Positions 1 to 7,747 of a stretch of DNA of 64,000 nucleotides are shown piece by piece. The DNA lies in the NCBI GenBank assembly GCA_002393735.1, contig DGTK01000017.1:1-64000 (forward strand), read 5' to 3'. The notes under the pieces are model-generated. The model made no database searches, was not told where the DNA came from, and saw only the letters and a list, made by a program, of their open reading frames with translations. A program made the position numbers and the translations under genes. How positions within the stretch are numbered: the stretch's first letter is position 1; the number at the start of each line of letters is the position of its first letter. Source of the DNA: Lachnospiraceae bacterium UBA4338 (GTDB lineage Bacteria; Bacillota; Clostridia; Lachnospirales; Lachnospiraceae).

Positions 1-52
1 TGTCTAACATTCGGGGTGCAGTTCACTTGACCGATGGTTATTGCTGTTGTTG

Positions 53-1879
53 TTATTTTTCATTCTGAGGTGGATTCTCACATGTGTATGTAAGTGGTAT
101 TTTATAGAAGTCTTCATATACTTTCTTCCAGACTTCATAGTTGGTATCCATCATTCTGTTTGTATTCTCGATAAGATTTTCATTCTTGTCATATGGAATA
201 GGCTTGCCTACGTTAATGGTATATTCCTGTACAGGATATCCGTCCTGATCCTTATAAATCGGGCTGTCTTCCATAGTGATGAATATTGGAAGAACCGGAA
301 CCTTATTCTTTGCAGCCATTGAGAAAGCACCTTTCTTAAGTGGCTTTGGCTTACGATAATTCCACCATAAACTCTGTTCAGGATATATTAAGATAAAATG
401 CTTATTCTGTAATATGATTCCTACAGCTGATAAGAATTTCTTCATTGTAGCACTGTTGGATGACAGTGGAAGAGTATCACAGTTACGCATAATGAAACCA
501 AAGAATCCCGGGAAGGATGTATAGTTGGTTTCGCTGATAACCCTGAACATCTTCTTTTTATTGGAATACTGACCGGATTTCTCATATACAAGCTGCATTG
601 CAAAACTGTCATTAGGATGGAAATGATTACAGGTAATGATTGCCCCGGTATTCAGATTGGTAAAATTCTCGAGTCCCTTAATTTCCTTTATAATAAGCTG
701 ATTCTTCTTAATTAACTCGCGAACATACCAGTGAGCAACTCTGAATGCATATTTACTCTTAAGTTTACTGTCAGGCCAGCGGCGAAGATAATCGATGTCG
801 CCAGGAAGGAGTTCCCTGCCTTCCGGATCATTCTCAACATCTACATCAAAACGACCGCTCATTTCATAAACTTTAATCTTTTCCAGGATTTCTGCTCTGG
901 TTAAAGCAACGCTCTTTTTATATCCAAAGATATTATAGTAGTTATCCATTCTTGAAATCTCGGATGTAGCAAGTGAACGAAGATTCTCGCCACTGTTTAT
1001 GTCTCTGGCTTTGTCGCTGTCATTAAAGTTTTCATATAATTTCTCAAGTTCAATATAATATGCAGTCTGTGAAGCATATTTCCAGAATACATCAGCATAT
1101 CGGATGTCTTTGTAATGCCAAGGTTTCTCAGCAAAATTATAATGAATAAGACTGATGCTGTCCAAAGGTCTTTCTTTTTTCTCGGACATCTGAACATTCC
1201 ATGCTGAATCTATCCATAAAACCTTGTTCTGACAGATTATATTAAGATAATCCTGATCCTGAGCAACACCAAAGGTATAGGTATTAACAAGTTTAATGAA
1301 CTGATTCTTAACTTTATTCTTTCTAAACTGTTCACAGTTAATGATAAGAACACCGGCATTAAAATAAGATAATCTTGATATACCTAAAACTTTCTCGGAA
1401 TAAGTTGAGAAAAGGTCAGTTTCCTTGATGATAACATCCTGTATTGCTCCAACATAATGGTCGCCTAAATTATATCTGAATAAGGATGCAATATTCTTAA
1501 GAATAATGGTATCAGAATCAAGATAAAGAACTGTATCATATTCAGGAAACATTTCAGCTATGAATATACGATAATATGTAGTAAGAGAGTAGTAATCTCT
1601 TAAGGCAAGTTTCTTCTTGATTCCATTAATATACTTGGATACATCATGAAAACGAATGGAAACATTAGGCTTTTCCATCTGTTTAACCAGATTCTGGTTA
1701 TATTCACTGATGTCAGTATTAAGAATATTTATCTCATATTTATAATACTTGGAAGTGTGATCAATTAAGGAACGAAGAGATACCATAAAGTATTTAACAT
1801 ATGTGTCATCAATTGCAAAAAATACCGGTATGGTTCTTGAAATTTTAACTAACTTTTTAGGCATTAATTTGTTGCTCAT
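53..1879 (-). CDS. GT8 glycosyltransferase fused to PlsC-type acyltransferase
   Basis: 608 residues with two recognisable enzyme domains. Residues about 15-285 are a family 8 glycosyltransferase: a nucleotide-sugar fold with the metal-binding DSD motif at 121-123, the NAG motif near 174, QDQD near 207 and an IHY...KPW segment near 245-254. Residues about 385-600 are a lysophosphatidic-acid-type acyltransferase: HX4D motif at H419/D424 and a YPEQS block at 499-503. A linker of roughly 100 residues joins them. No signal peptide or clear membrane span is seen, so it probably works at the inner face of the membrane. The ATG at 1879 follows AAGGAAAGG on the minus strand, and the start overlaps the end of the upstream GT8 gene by 23 bases, suggesting coupling. 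The glycosyl acceptor and acyl acceptor are unknown; a glycolipid or glycerol-containing polymer is a guess from the pairing. Confidence 0.85.
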   Translation of the reverse strand: MSNKLMPKKLVKISRTIPVFFAIDDTYVKYFMVSLRSLIDHTSKYYKYEINILNTDISEYNQNLVKQMEKPNVSIRFHDVSKYINGIKKKLALRDYYSLTTYYRIFIAEMFPEYDTVLYLDSDTIILKNIASLFRYNLGDHYVGAIQDVIIKETDLFSTYSEKVLGISRLSYFNAGVLIINCEQFRKNKVKNQFIKLVNTYTFGVAQDQDYLNIICQNKVLWIDSAWNVQMSEKKERPLDSISLIHYNFAEKPWHYKDIRYADVFWKYASQTAYYIELEKLYENFNDSDKARDINSGENLRSLATSEISRMDNYYNIFGYKKSVALTRAEILEKIKVYEMSGRFDVDVENDPEGRELLPGDIDYLRRWPDSKLKSKYAFRVAHWYVRELIKKNQLIIKEIKGLENFTNLNTGAIITCNHFHPNDSFAMQLVYEKSGQYSNKKKMFRVISETNYTSFPGFFGFIMRNCDTLPLSSNSATMKKFLSAVGIILQNKHFILIYPEQSLWWNYRKPKPLKKGAFSMAAKNKVPVLPIFITMEDSPIYKDQDGYPVQEYTINVGKPIPYDKNENLIENTNRMMDTNYEVWKKVYEDFYKIPLTYTCENPPQNEK

Positions 1880-2696
1880 GAGAATACCTTTCCTTGTAAT
1901 AAATATACTTATAAATTATATCATCAAAACAGGTATAACCAAATACCCTTATCATTCTGTTAATATGCCACTGCTTTATATTCTCGGTATGTGGATAAGG
2001 CAGGTAAAATAACCGCTTCGAAAAATGTCTTATAACCGTATCCTTATAAAGGAATTTCTGGTCGTTGAAAATGTGTGGCAGTTTCATCTTCTTTGTTGTA
2101 CTGTGCCAGATGGCATCCTGGTCTGCAAAGAGATATTTCCTGGTTTTAATTATTTCCCTTGCTTTATCAAAAAGTCCGGTCTCTTTACATTTTACCATAT
2201 TAAAGAGAAGAACGCCTGCATTAATATAATTTGGTGATATAAGGAAATTACCGTAATGATCACCGGCCGCAGCATACTCATAATCTGTTATATCGATATC
2301 GTATAGCTTTCGTAAATCCTTACATATCATTAAGTCCACATCAAGATAGAGAATCTTATCAGGAATATTATCAATGGTATCGATAAATAATCTTAACAGA
2401 GTATAAGGAGAGCAGTAGCATTGCTCATTAGGACTGTTAAGAAATTCCTTTTTATAGATATCTGTTACATCAATTTTTGTAATGTTATGTTCCGAATTAA
2501 ATTCTTTGACGACAGTATTAAGATAGTCTATCTTTTCATCGCTTATGGCAATATATTCTTCTTTAAGATATGTGGCATCCATAGTCAGCACATATACATT
2601 AAGAGGAAATGGCGAATCTGATCTCATAATGATGGAGAGAAGACACATCATAATTCCGTCAAAGACTTTATCATTTCCTGAAAAAAGTATATTCAT
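1857..2696 (-). CDS. Family 8 glycosyltransferase
   Basis: 279 residues matching the GT8 (LPS galactosyl/glucosyltransferase, glycogenin-like) pattern: N-terminal MNILFSGND strand, Mn-binding DVD motif at 119-121 inside ILYLDVDLM, the NAGVLLFN segment and an ADQDA block. It would transfer a hexose from a UDP-sugar; the acceptor is not evident. The length is normal for a stand-alone GT8. The ATG has a GGAG site 6-8 bases upstream, located in the 13-base gap after the acyltransferase gene, and its end overlaps the following GT8-acyltransferase fusion. This makes a three-gene unit (acyltransferase, GT8, GT8-acyltransferase), so the two transferases probably modify the same glycolipid-like product. 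Confidence 0.85.
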   Translation of the reverse strand: MNILFSGNDKVFDGIMMCLLSIIMRSDSPFPLNVYVLTMDATYLKEEYIAISDEKIDYLNTVVKEFNSEHNITKIDVTDIYKKEFLNSPNEQCYCSPYTLLRLFIDTIDNIPDKILYLDVDLMICKDLRKLYDIDITDYEYAAAGDHYGNFLISPNYINAGVLLFNMVKCKETGLFDKAREIIKTRKYLFADQDAIWHSTTKKMKLPHIFNDQKFLYKDTVIRHFSKRLFYLPYPHTENIKQWHINRMIRVFGYTCFDDIIYKYIYYKERYSHEQQINA

Positions 2697-2709
2697 AACT
2701 TTCTCCGCT

Positions 2710-3498
2710 TTAATTCTCTTTTATATCTTTTGGTAAATATTCGACTAATGTAAGAGTATTATTCTTACTTAATTCAACCATAGTTTCGTATATCTGATCC
2801 CTGAGATTTTGCTTCTGTTTATTAACAGGAAGAGAAGTGTCAGGAAAGAATGGCCCTTTAACATATGTGATAATTCGGGGATTCTTATGCCCCGGCCATT
2901 CGTGATATGTATTAACAAAACAAAAAGATGGAGCACCGCTCATAACCGGATAACTGAAGGAATCTTTTGTAAAATTCCTTATCTTAGTGCAGTATGGCCA
3001 TATGTGGGCTTCCGGATATATGGTAATGGTTTTGTTTTTGGCACACATCTTTTTGACATGTGTTGTAAAATTTCTCATTCCGGAACTGTCTGTTGGAAGC
3101 GGGATAGCACCTAAAATAGGAGTTACCATACCAAGCAGAGGAATGGATACATTATTGGCATGCACAACAACATAGGTTCCTTTGGTGAAGTTAAGCATGG
3201 AAGGAATAAAAGCATCGCATATGTCATTAGTATGATTGCCAAATAGAAAATAGTTCTTTTTGGAATATTCCTTAATTACTTCATTACCAACAATTTTATG
3301 CCCCCAGCAAAATTTCAGATATAAATAACAACTTGGTTTAACCAGGGCATGATATATTAAGGCTCTGCCAACAGGTCTTAATATTGTTCCGTTATATTTA
3401 AAATTCTTATCTACAGTTTTTGTTTTGATTTCTGCAGTAGAAAATTCATCGGTAAGTTCATTATCATAATATACAATTTTGATATCTGAATTACTCAT
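2710..3498 (-). CDS. Lysophospholipid acyltransferase (PlsC-like)
   Basis: 262 residues resembling 1-acyl-glycerol-3-phosphate acyltransferases. Motif I is FGNHTNDICDAF, with H89 and D95, and motif III is YPEAHIWPY from residue 161. The usual motif I spacing is H-four-residues-D; here the aspartate next to the alanine is five residues away, with another aspartate only three away, so the catalytic spacing is atypical. No obvious signal peptide; a hydrophobic patch near 115-135 may touch the membrane. It is the first gene of the minus-strand trio with two GT8 proteins and probably acylates the same lipid or glycolipid intermediate. The ribosome site (AAGG) is weak. A terminator-like hairpin separates it from the YerB-like gene upstream, and no strong promoter was seen in the gap. 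Confidence 0.8.
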   Translation of the reverse strand: MSNSDIKIVYYDNELTDEFSTAEIKTKTVDKNFKYNGTILRPVGRALIYHALVKPSCYLYLKFCWGHKIVGNEVIKEYSKKNYFLFGNHTNDICDAFIPSMLNFTKGTYVVVHANNVSIPLLGMVTPILGAIPLPTDSSGMRNFTTHVKKMCAKNKTITIYPEAHIWPYCTKIRNFTKDSFSYPVMSGAPSFCFVNTYHEWPGHKNPRIITYVKGPFFPDTSLPVNKQKQNLRDQIYETMVELSKNNTLTLVEYLPKDIKEN

Positions 3499-3514
3499 AA
3501 TATACCTTATAAAT

Positions 3515-3554
3515 AAAAGGACCTAAATAGAAAATATGTTATTTAAGTCCTTTT
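3515..3554 (-). terminator. Rho-independent terminator after the YerB-like gene
   Basis: Two 14-base arms (3515-3528 and 3541-3554) pair across a 12-base loop. The one non-Watson-Crick position is a G-U pair in minus-strand RNA but a C-A mismatch in plus-strand RNA, which fits termination of the minus-strand gene. The arm ends in a run of U (minus-strand TTTTATTTAT). It lies between the lipoprotein gene and the acyltransferase gene. Confidence 0.7.
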
Positions 3555-3566
3555 ATGGTTTATAAA

Positions 3567-4739
3567 TTATTTAACGATAAGAGCGCCCCATGTGTCTGCA
3601 GGAACTAAAGCAATGTAAATCTTACCAGTGTTGAGCTTAAGTTCTTCACCTGTAGCACCATTGTAGTAATGGGTTACGCCACTTTCACCAGACTTCTTCC
3701 AAATGATTGGGAAGCCTTTACCGTGGGAAATATAATAACCGTAATCTGTTGTAGAGTCGGTTAAGTTATATACCATATATCCACCGGAATCGAGCTGTGT
3801 GAATGATGTACACTGTAAAATAACATTTGTAAATGAAGTAACATTATCATTATCCAGGGGATCGATATGTGGCTTACCGTATTCACTATATTCATATTTC
3901 TTTGTTTCTTCATTATAAGTAAGCTTTGAACTATTGTGTGAGAATGGAAGTTCAATATATGTTGCATCAAATACATTTGATTTCTTTGAGAAATCAACGT
4001 TTCCTTTTTCAAACTGGAAGTGATCCTCACCCTTATACTCATTATATTCAGTAGAAATATTAGATGCTGAAAGACGAGAGTTAAGTCCCGGATAAGACTT
4101 GCCTGTATTAGGATTTGTATAATCGTTAATTGTTACATATTCAGTAAACTCAGTTGCCTTACCATTTGAATATCTTGCAAAACCACCGCTTAAGTGAGTA
4201 GTATATGGCTGTTTGATATAGTAATCAATATAGAAAGGACCACCGTCATGAATTAAGATTGCATTATATTCAGCAGCAATCATAAGGTTTGTAGGACGAG
4301 TACTTCTGATACTTCCCACTCTTTCAAGTGAACCCCAGTCTTTGTATATACACATAAGACGTGTAATACGGGCATTAAGTGTTGAATTCATCATTTCATA
4401 TACGATATCAGCTGCGTTGACACCATAATGATCAAGTGCAGTAGATTCGTTGTCAACCATTACTGCGATAGGACGCTGATTCTCGAGTTTCTCGTCAATC
4501 CATTCGTTAGTAAGTTCTGAACGGATGCAGCCTTCGCGGAACTCTTCGTAAGGTTCTTCCTCTTCAGTTTCTTCATCGACTTCTTCTTCACCTATATTAA
4601 AATCTGATGGATTGATTTCAATTACTTCTCCCTGATCGTCTCCATCGCTGCCCCCTTTACAGCCGACTAAAGATGTTGTCACTGCAAGAACAGCTACAGC
4701 AGCAACAGTACCCAGCATTAGTAAATGTTTTTTCTTCAT
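3567..4739 (-). CDS. YerB-like (DUF3048) lipoprotein
   Basis: 390 residues with an N-terminal lipoprotein signal (KKK, hydrophobic core, lipobox LVGC with Cys27) and then a Gly/Asp/Glu-rich acidic spacer to about residue 65. The rest is a DUF3048/YerB domain, recognised by RPIAVMVDN near 90, DIVYEMMN, the RVGSIRSTRP stretch and ILIHDGGP. The protein should be anchored to the outer face of the membrane. The biochemical function of the family is unknown to me. It is transcribed from its own promoter (4854-4883) with a leader of about 100 bases, and ends at a hairpin terminator, so it looks monocistronic. Confidence 0.85.
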   Translation of the reverse strand: MKKKHLLMLGTVAAVAVLAVTTSLVGCKGGSDGDDQGEVIEINPSDFNIGEEEVDEETEEEEPYEEFREGCIRSELTNEWIDEKLENQRPIAVMVDNESTALDHYGVNAADIVYEMMNSTLNARITRLMCIYKDWGSLERVGSIRSTRPTNLMIAAEYNAILIHDGGPFYIDYYIKQPYTTHLSGGFARYSNGKATEFTEYVTINDYTNPNTGKSYPGLNSRLSASNISTEYNEYKGEDHFQFEKGNVDFSKKSNVFDATYIELPFSHNSSKLTYNEETKKYEYSEYGKPHIDPLDNDNVTSFTNVILQCTSFTQLDSGGYMVYNLTDSTTDYGYYISHGKGFPIIWKKSGESGVTHYYNGATGEELKLNTGKIYIALVPADTWGALIVK

Positions 4740-4853
4740 TTCATTACCTCACGATAAATATTATGCTTCTTCCATATAACATAAGGAAGAGTGTTAATAA
4801 GGCAAAATCATAAAAGTTGTGTTTGACTTCCCGATTTTGTCCATATATAGTAT

Positions 4854-4883
4854 ATCATACTAAATATGGTTTGACTAGTCCAA
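4854..4883 (-). promoter_or_regulatory. Candidate sigma-A promoter for the YerB-like gene
   Basis: On the minus strand TTGGAC (-35, 4878-4883) and TATGAT (-10, 4854-4859) are separated by 18 bases. It sits about 110 bases upstream of the lipoprotein start. It shares the 297-base gap 4740-5036 with the divergent promoter region of the decarboxylase operon; nothing else was recognised in that gap. Confidence 0.5.
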
Positions 4884-4930
4884 TATTCAATATAAAAAAA
4901 GTTTTACTTTAAAATTTCTAAAAATACTTC

Positions 4931-4959
4931 TTTTTTTATAGAATAGTTTATTGTATAAT
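4931..4959 (+). promoter_or_regulatory. Candidate promoter of the decarboxylase operon
   Basis: A perfect -10 hexamer TATAAT lies at 4954-4959, preceded by a T-rich, poor -35 region at 4931-4936 with 17-base spacing. It is about 78 bases upstream of the first operon gene. The -10 is convincing, the -35 is not. Confidence 0.4.
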
Positions 4960-4980
4960 GTTTAGGTATGCGTAAATAAG

Positions 4981-5000
4981 TTTTGTTATTTTACACAAAA
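4981..5000. promoter_or_regulatory. Inverted repeat, possible operator in decarboxylase leader
   Basis: Perfect 6-base arms TTTTGT and ACAAAA separated by 8 bases lie just downstream of the predicted transcription start of the decarboxylase operon and 36 bases before its first start codon. The half-site resembles TTGT/ACAA operators, but the spacing is 2 bases shorter than a Rex box. No U-run follows, so it is not a terminator. Confidence 0.3.
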
Positions 5001-5036
5001 TAATTTTATCTACAATAAATAAACGGAGGTCACTTT

Positions 5037-6470
5037 ATGAGTACAAGTAATGCAAGTTCTGCAAGAAGAAGAATTGAATCTCTTCTTGACGAAAAAAGCT
5101 TTGTTGAAATTGGTGGTCTTGTAAGTGCAAGAGCTACTGATTTTAACCTGAAGCAAATTGATACTCCATCTGATGGTGTTATTACCGGATATGGTTTAAT
5201 CAATGATGTGCTTGTGTATGTGTACAGCCAGGATGTATCAGTTATTAACGGTACAATTGGTGAAATGCATGCAAAGAAAATTGCTTCATTGTATGATCTT
5301 GCAATGAAAATGGGTGCACCGGTTATCGGTCTTATCGATTCAGCCGGACTCAGATTGCAAGAGGCTATGGATGCGCTTAATGGATTAGGAGAAATCTATT
5401 TTAAACAGTCCATGGCATCAGGCGTTATCCCTCAGATTGGCGCAGTATTCGGCTCCTGCGGAGGCGGACAGTGCATATCCATGGGTCTTAATGATTTTGT
5501 TTTTATGGAAGATAAGGCAAAATTATTCGTTAATTCTCCAAATACCTTAAAGGACAATTATACAGAGAAGTGCGATACAGCTTCAGCTGAGTATATGAGC
5601 GCAGAATCAGGAATCGTTGATTTTGCAGGTTCTGAAGCTGATGTAATTGCAAAGATTAGAGAACTTGTAAGCATTATTCCTTCTAATAATGAAGAAGATG
5701 CATTACTTGCTGATGAAGAAGATGATCTTAACAGAGCATCTGCTAATCTTGCCGGCGGTTACAAAGATGGCGTACTTGCTTTAACAGATATTGCTGACGG
5801 TTATGATTTCTTTGAAATCAAGCCTGAATTTGGTAAGGACTTAGTTGCCGGATTTATTAAATTAGATGGAATGACAGTTGGTGCTATGGCTAACAGATCA
5901 GTTATCTATGATGAAGATGGCAAGGTAAAGGAAGAATTAGGTACAGCTATTTCAGTAAGAGGATTAGAGAAGGCTGCAAGTTTTGTAAATCTTTGCGATG
6001 CTTTCAATATTCCACTTTTAACTCTTACAAATGTCAGTGGCTTTAAGTCATGTGTTCACTGTGAGAAGAGAATTGCCAAGGCTGCTGCAGCACTTACATA
6101 TGCATTTGCCAATGCAACAGTTCCTAAGGTTAATCTTATTACAGAATTAGCTTTCGGCAGTGCCGGTGTAGTAATGAATTCCAAGTCTCTTGGATGTGAT
6201 GTAACATTCGCACTTGAAGGTGCAAAGATTGGTACAATGGATTCCAAGATTGCTGCACAGATTATTTATGATAATGATGCATCTGCTGATCTTAATGCAA
6301 AGGCTAAAGAGTATGATGAACTTCAGAACAGTGCATTAAGCGCAGCTAAGAGAGGTTATATCGATTATATTATTAAGGCAGATGAAGCAAGAAAATATAT
6401 TATCGGTGCTTTCGAGATGTTATATAGTAAAAGAGAGGATCGTCCGTTCAAAAAACATGGAACAGTCTAA
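5037..6470 (+). CDS. mmdA: Carboxyl-CoA carboxyltransferase subunit (MmdA/12S-like)
   Basis: 477 residues with the crotonase-like double carboxyltransferase fold of acyl-CoA carboxylases and decarboxylases: N-terminal RRRIESLLDEKSFVEIG, GEMHAKKIASLYDLA, PVIGLIDSAGLRLQEA, and the oxyanion-type GSCGGGQCISMG in the first half, then DGMTVGAMANRS, LTNVSGFKS and AFGSAGVVMN in the second. It moves a carboxyl group between a short acyl-CoA (malonyl- or methylmalonyl-CoA) and biotin. It is somewhat shorter than the usual roughly 510 residues. GGAGG lies 7 bases before the ATG. As first gene of an operon with a biotin carrier, an OadB pump and a second, PycB-type carboxyltransferase, it could be the acyl-CoA arm of a transcarboxylase or sodium-pumping decarboxylase. 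Substrate cannot be read from sequence. Confidence 0.8.
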   Translation: MSTSNASSARRRIESLLDEKSFVEIGGLVSARATDFNLKQIDTPSDGVITGYGLINDVLVYVYSQDVSVINGTIGEMHAKKIASLYDLAMKMGAPVIGLIDSAGLRLQEAMDALNGLGEIYFKQSMASGVIPQIGAVFGSCGGGQCISMGLNDFVFMEDKAKLFVNSPNTLKDNYTEKCDTASAEYMSAESGIVDFAGSEADVIAKIRELVSIIPSNNEEDALLADEEDDLNRASANLAGGYKDGVLALTDIADGYDFFEIKPEFGKDLVAGFIKLDGMTVGAMANRSVIYDEDGKVKEELGTAISVRGLEKAASFVNLCDAFNIPLLTLTNVSGFKSCVHCEKRIAKAAAALTYAFANATVPKVNLITELAFGSAGVVMNSKSLGCDVTFALEGAKIGTMDSKIAAQIIYDNDASADLNAKAKEYDELQNSALSAAKRGYIDYIIKADEARKYIIGAFEMLYSKREDRPFKKHGTV

Positions 6471-6489
6471 GGAAGGAAGGTAAATTAAG

Positions 6490-7311
6490 TTGAAGAAATT
6501 AGTTACAACACTTTTACTTGTATTTTCTTTAGGCATGACTCTCTGTGCCTGCCAGAATCAGAACAAGGTTCCGGCTGAAGTACAGAATCAATTTAAGGAT
6601 AATGTTAATACCATAGTAAATATTGTGGTAGTTAATCTTCCTACCGAAGAAGGTGGAGAGATGGTTTACTACACGGATGCTGACAGAGAAGCACAGCTTG
6701 GGCTTCCTGAAGCAGAGTGGAAGGTTTTTGATGCCAACTTAAGAAGTGAAAAGCAGCTTTGCTTTGCATCACAGGATGTATATACTTCTGCAGTTCAGGC
6801 TTACCTTGATGCTTATACAGATACAGGTGATGCCAAGGCAATTATGGACCCATCTACATTCACCATAAGAGAAAATACAAATGGTGGTTATGAAGCTAAT
6901 GCAAAACTTACATGTGAATTAAGAAAGTTATCAATGGATATTTCTTATGATGAAAACATGCAGATTACAAACATTGCTTTTAACCCGGTATACACATTTG
7001 GAGAGAGTATGAGTAAAGCAGGTCTCAACACATTAATGGGTATGGGAACTGTATTCGTAGTACTTATCTTAATCGCATTTATTATTTCCGGATTCGGCCT
7101 TATTAACAAGGCTCAGAATGCTTCATCAAAGAAGAAAGAAAAAGCAGAAAAGCCGGTTGATAATGTTGTAGCACAGATTATCCAGAATGAAGAGAATTTA
7201 ACTGATGATCTGGAACTGATAGCAGTTATCTCAGCAGCAATTGCAGCCTACGAAGGCTCAGAAAATGCAGGAGATTATGTTGTTAGAAGTATTAGAAGAA
7301 GAAATTACTAA
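6490..7311 (+). CDS. OadG-family decarboxylase gamma-like lipoprotein
   Basis: 273 residues. It starts at a TTG, 9 bases after GGAAGGAAGG, with an N-terminal lipoprotein signal (KK, hydrophobic core, LCAC lipobox with Cys near 20). An external domain of about 160 residues follows, then one membrane span near 184-206, a charged cytoplasmic linker and a C-terminal segment with EEN...ELIAVISAAIAAYEG...YVVRSIRRR. That tail is typical of OadG-family gamma/delta subunits, which assemble decarboxylase complexes at the membrane. An added lipoprotein ectodomain is not part of a minimal gamma subunit (about 80-120 residues). It sits between carboxyltransferase and biotin carrier genes, consistent with a scaffold role for the pump. 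Confidence 0.7.
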   Translation: MKKLVTTLLLVFSLGMTLCACQNQNKVPAEVQNQFKDNVNTIVNIVVVNLPTEEGGEMVYYTDADREAQLGLPEAEWKVFDANLRSEKQLCFASQDVYTSAVQAYLDAYTDTGDAKAIMDPSTFTIRENTNGGYEANAKLTCELRKLSMDISYDENMQITNIAFNPVYTFGESMSKAGLNTLMGMGTVFVVLILIAFIISGFGLINKAQNASSKKKEKAEKPVDNVVAQIIQNEENLTDDLELIAVISAAIAAYEGSENAGDYVVRSIRRRNY

Positions 7312-7332
7312 ATGAAAGGAATTTTATTAAAG

Positions 7333-7701
7333 ATGAAGAATTATACAATTACAGTTAATGGTACTCAGTATGATGTTGTTGTGGAAGAGGGTGCTTCATC
7401 AGGCGTAGTTGCTGCTCCTAAGAAGGCTGCTGCTCCTAAGGCTGCTCCTGCAGCTGCAGCTCCAAAGGCAGCTTCAGCAGGTGCCGGAAGCATTAAAGTA
7501 GAGGCTGGTGCAGCTGGTAAGGTTGTTAGAATCGAAGCTGGCGTAGGCACAGCTGTTAAGAAGGGTGATGCTGTTGTTACCATCGAGTCAATGAAGATGG
7601 AAATCCCGGTTGTTGCTCCTGCTGACGGAACAGTTGCAAGCGTAGATGTTAACCCTGGCGATGCAATTGAAGCTGGTACACTTCTTGCAACACTTAACTA
7701 A
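7333..7701 (+). CDS. Biotin carrier protein (biotinyl domain)
   Basis: 122 residues from the chosen start (MKNYTITVNG), which matches family N-termini and has AAAGGA 12 bases upstream. An in-frame ATG at 7312, directly after the previous stop, would add seven residues. The layout is a short N-terminal strand region, a flexible Ala/Pro/Lys-rich linker (about 28-50), then a biotinyl domain with the ESMKMEIPV motif whose central Lys (about 88) is the biotin attachment site. It carries carboxyl groups between the carboxyltransferases and the OadB membrane subunit. Without its own biotin carboxylase in the operon it fits a decarboxylase or transcarboxylase rather than an ATP-dependent carboxylase. 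Confidence 0.88.
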   Translation: MKNYTITVNGTQYDVVVEEGASSGVVAAPKKAAAPKAAPAAAAPKAASAGAGSIKVEAGAAGKVVRIEAGVGTAVKKGDAVVTIESMKMEIPVVAPADGTVASVDVNPGDAIEAGTLLATLN

Positions 7702-7747
7702 TTATAATTACCTTAAAACGTAACTCTATATAGGAGGAAAGTAAAAG

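Noticed and set aside
41..322. Small plus-strand open frame at the window start
   Set aside because: It lies antisense to the GT8-acyltransferase fusion, which has intact motifs up to its end.
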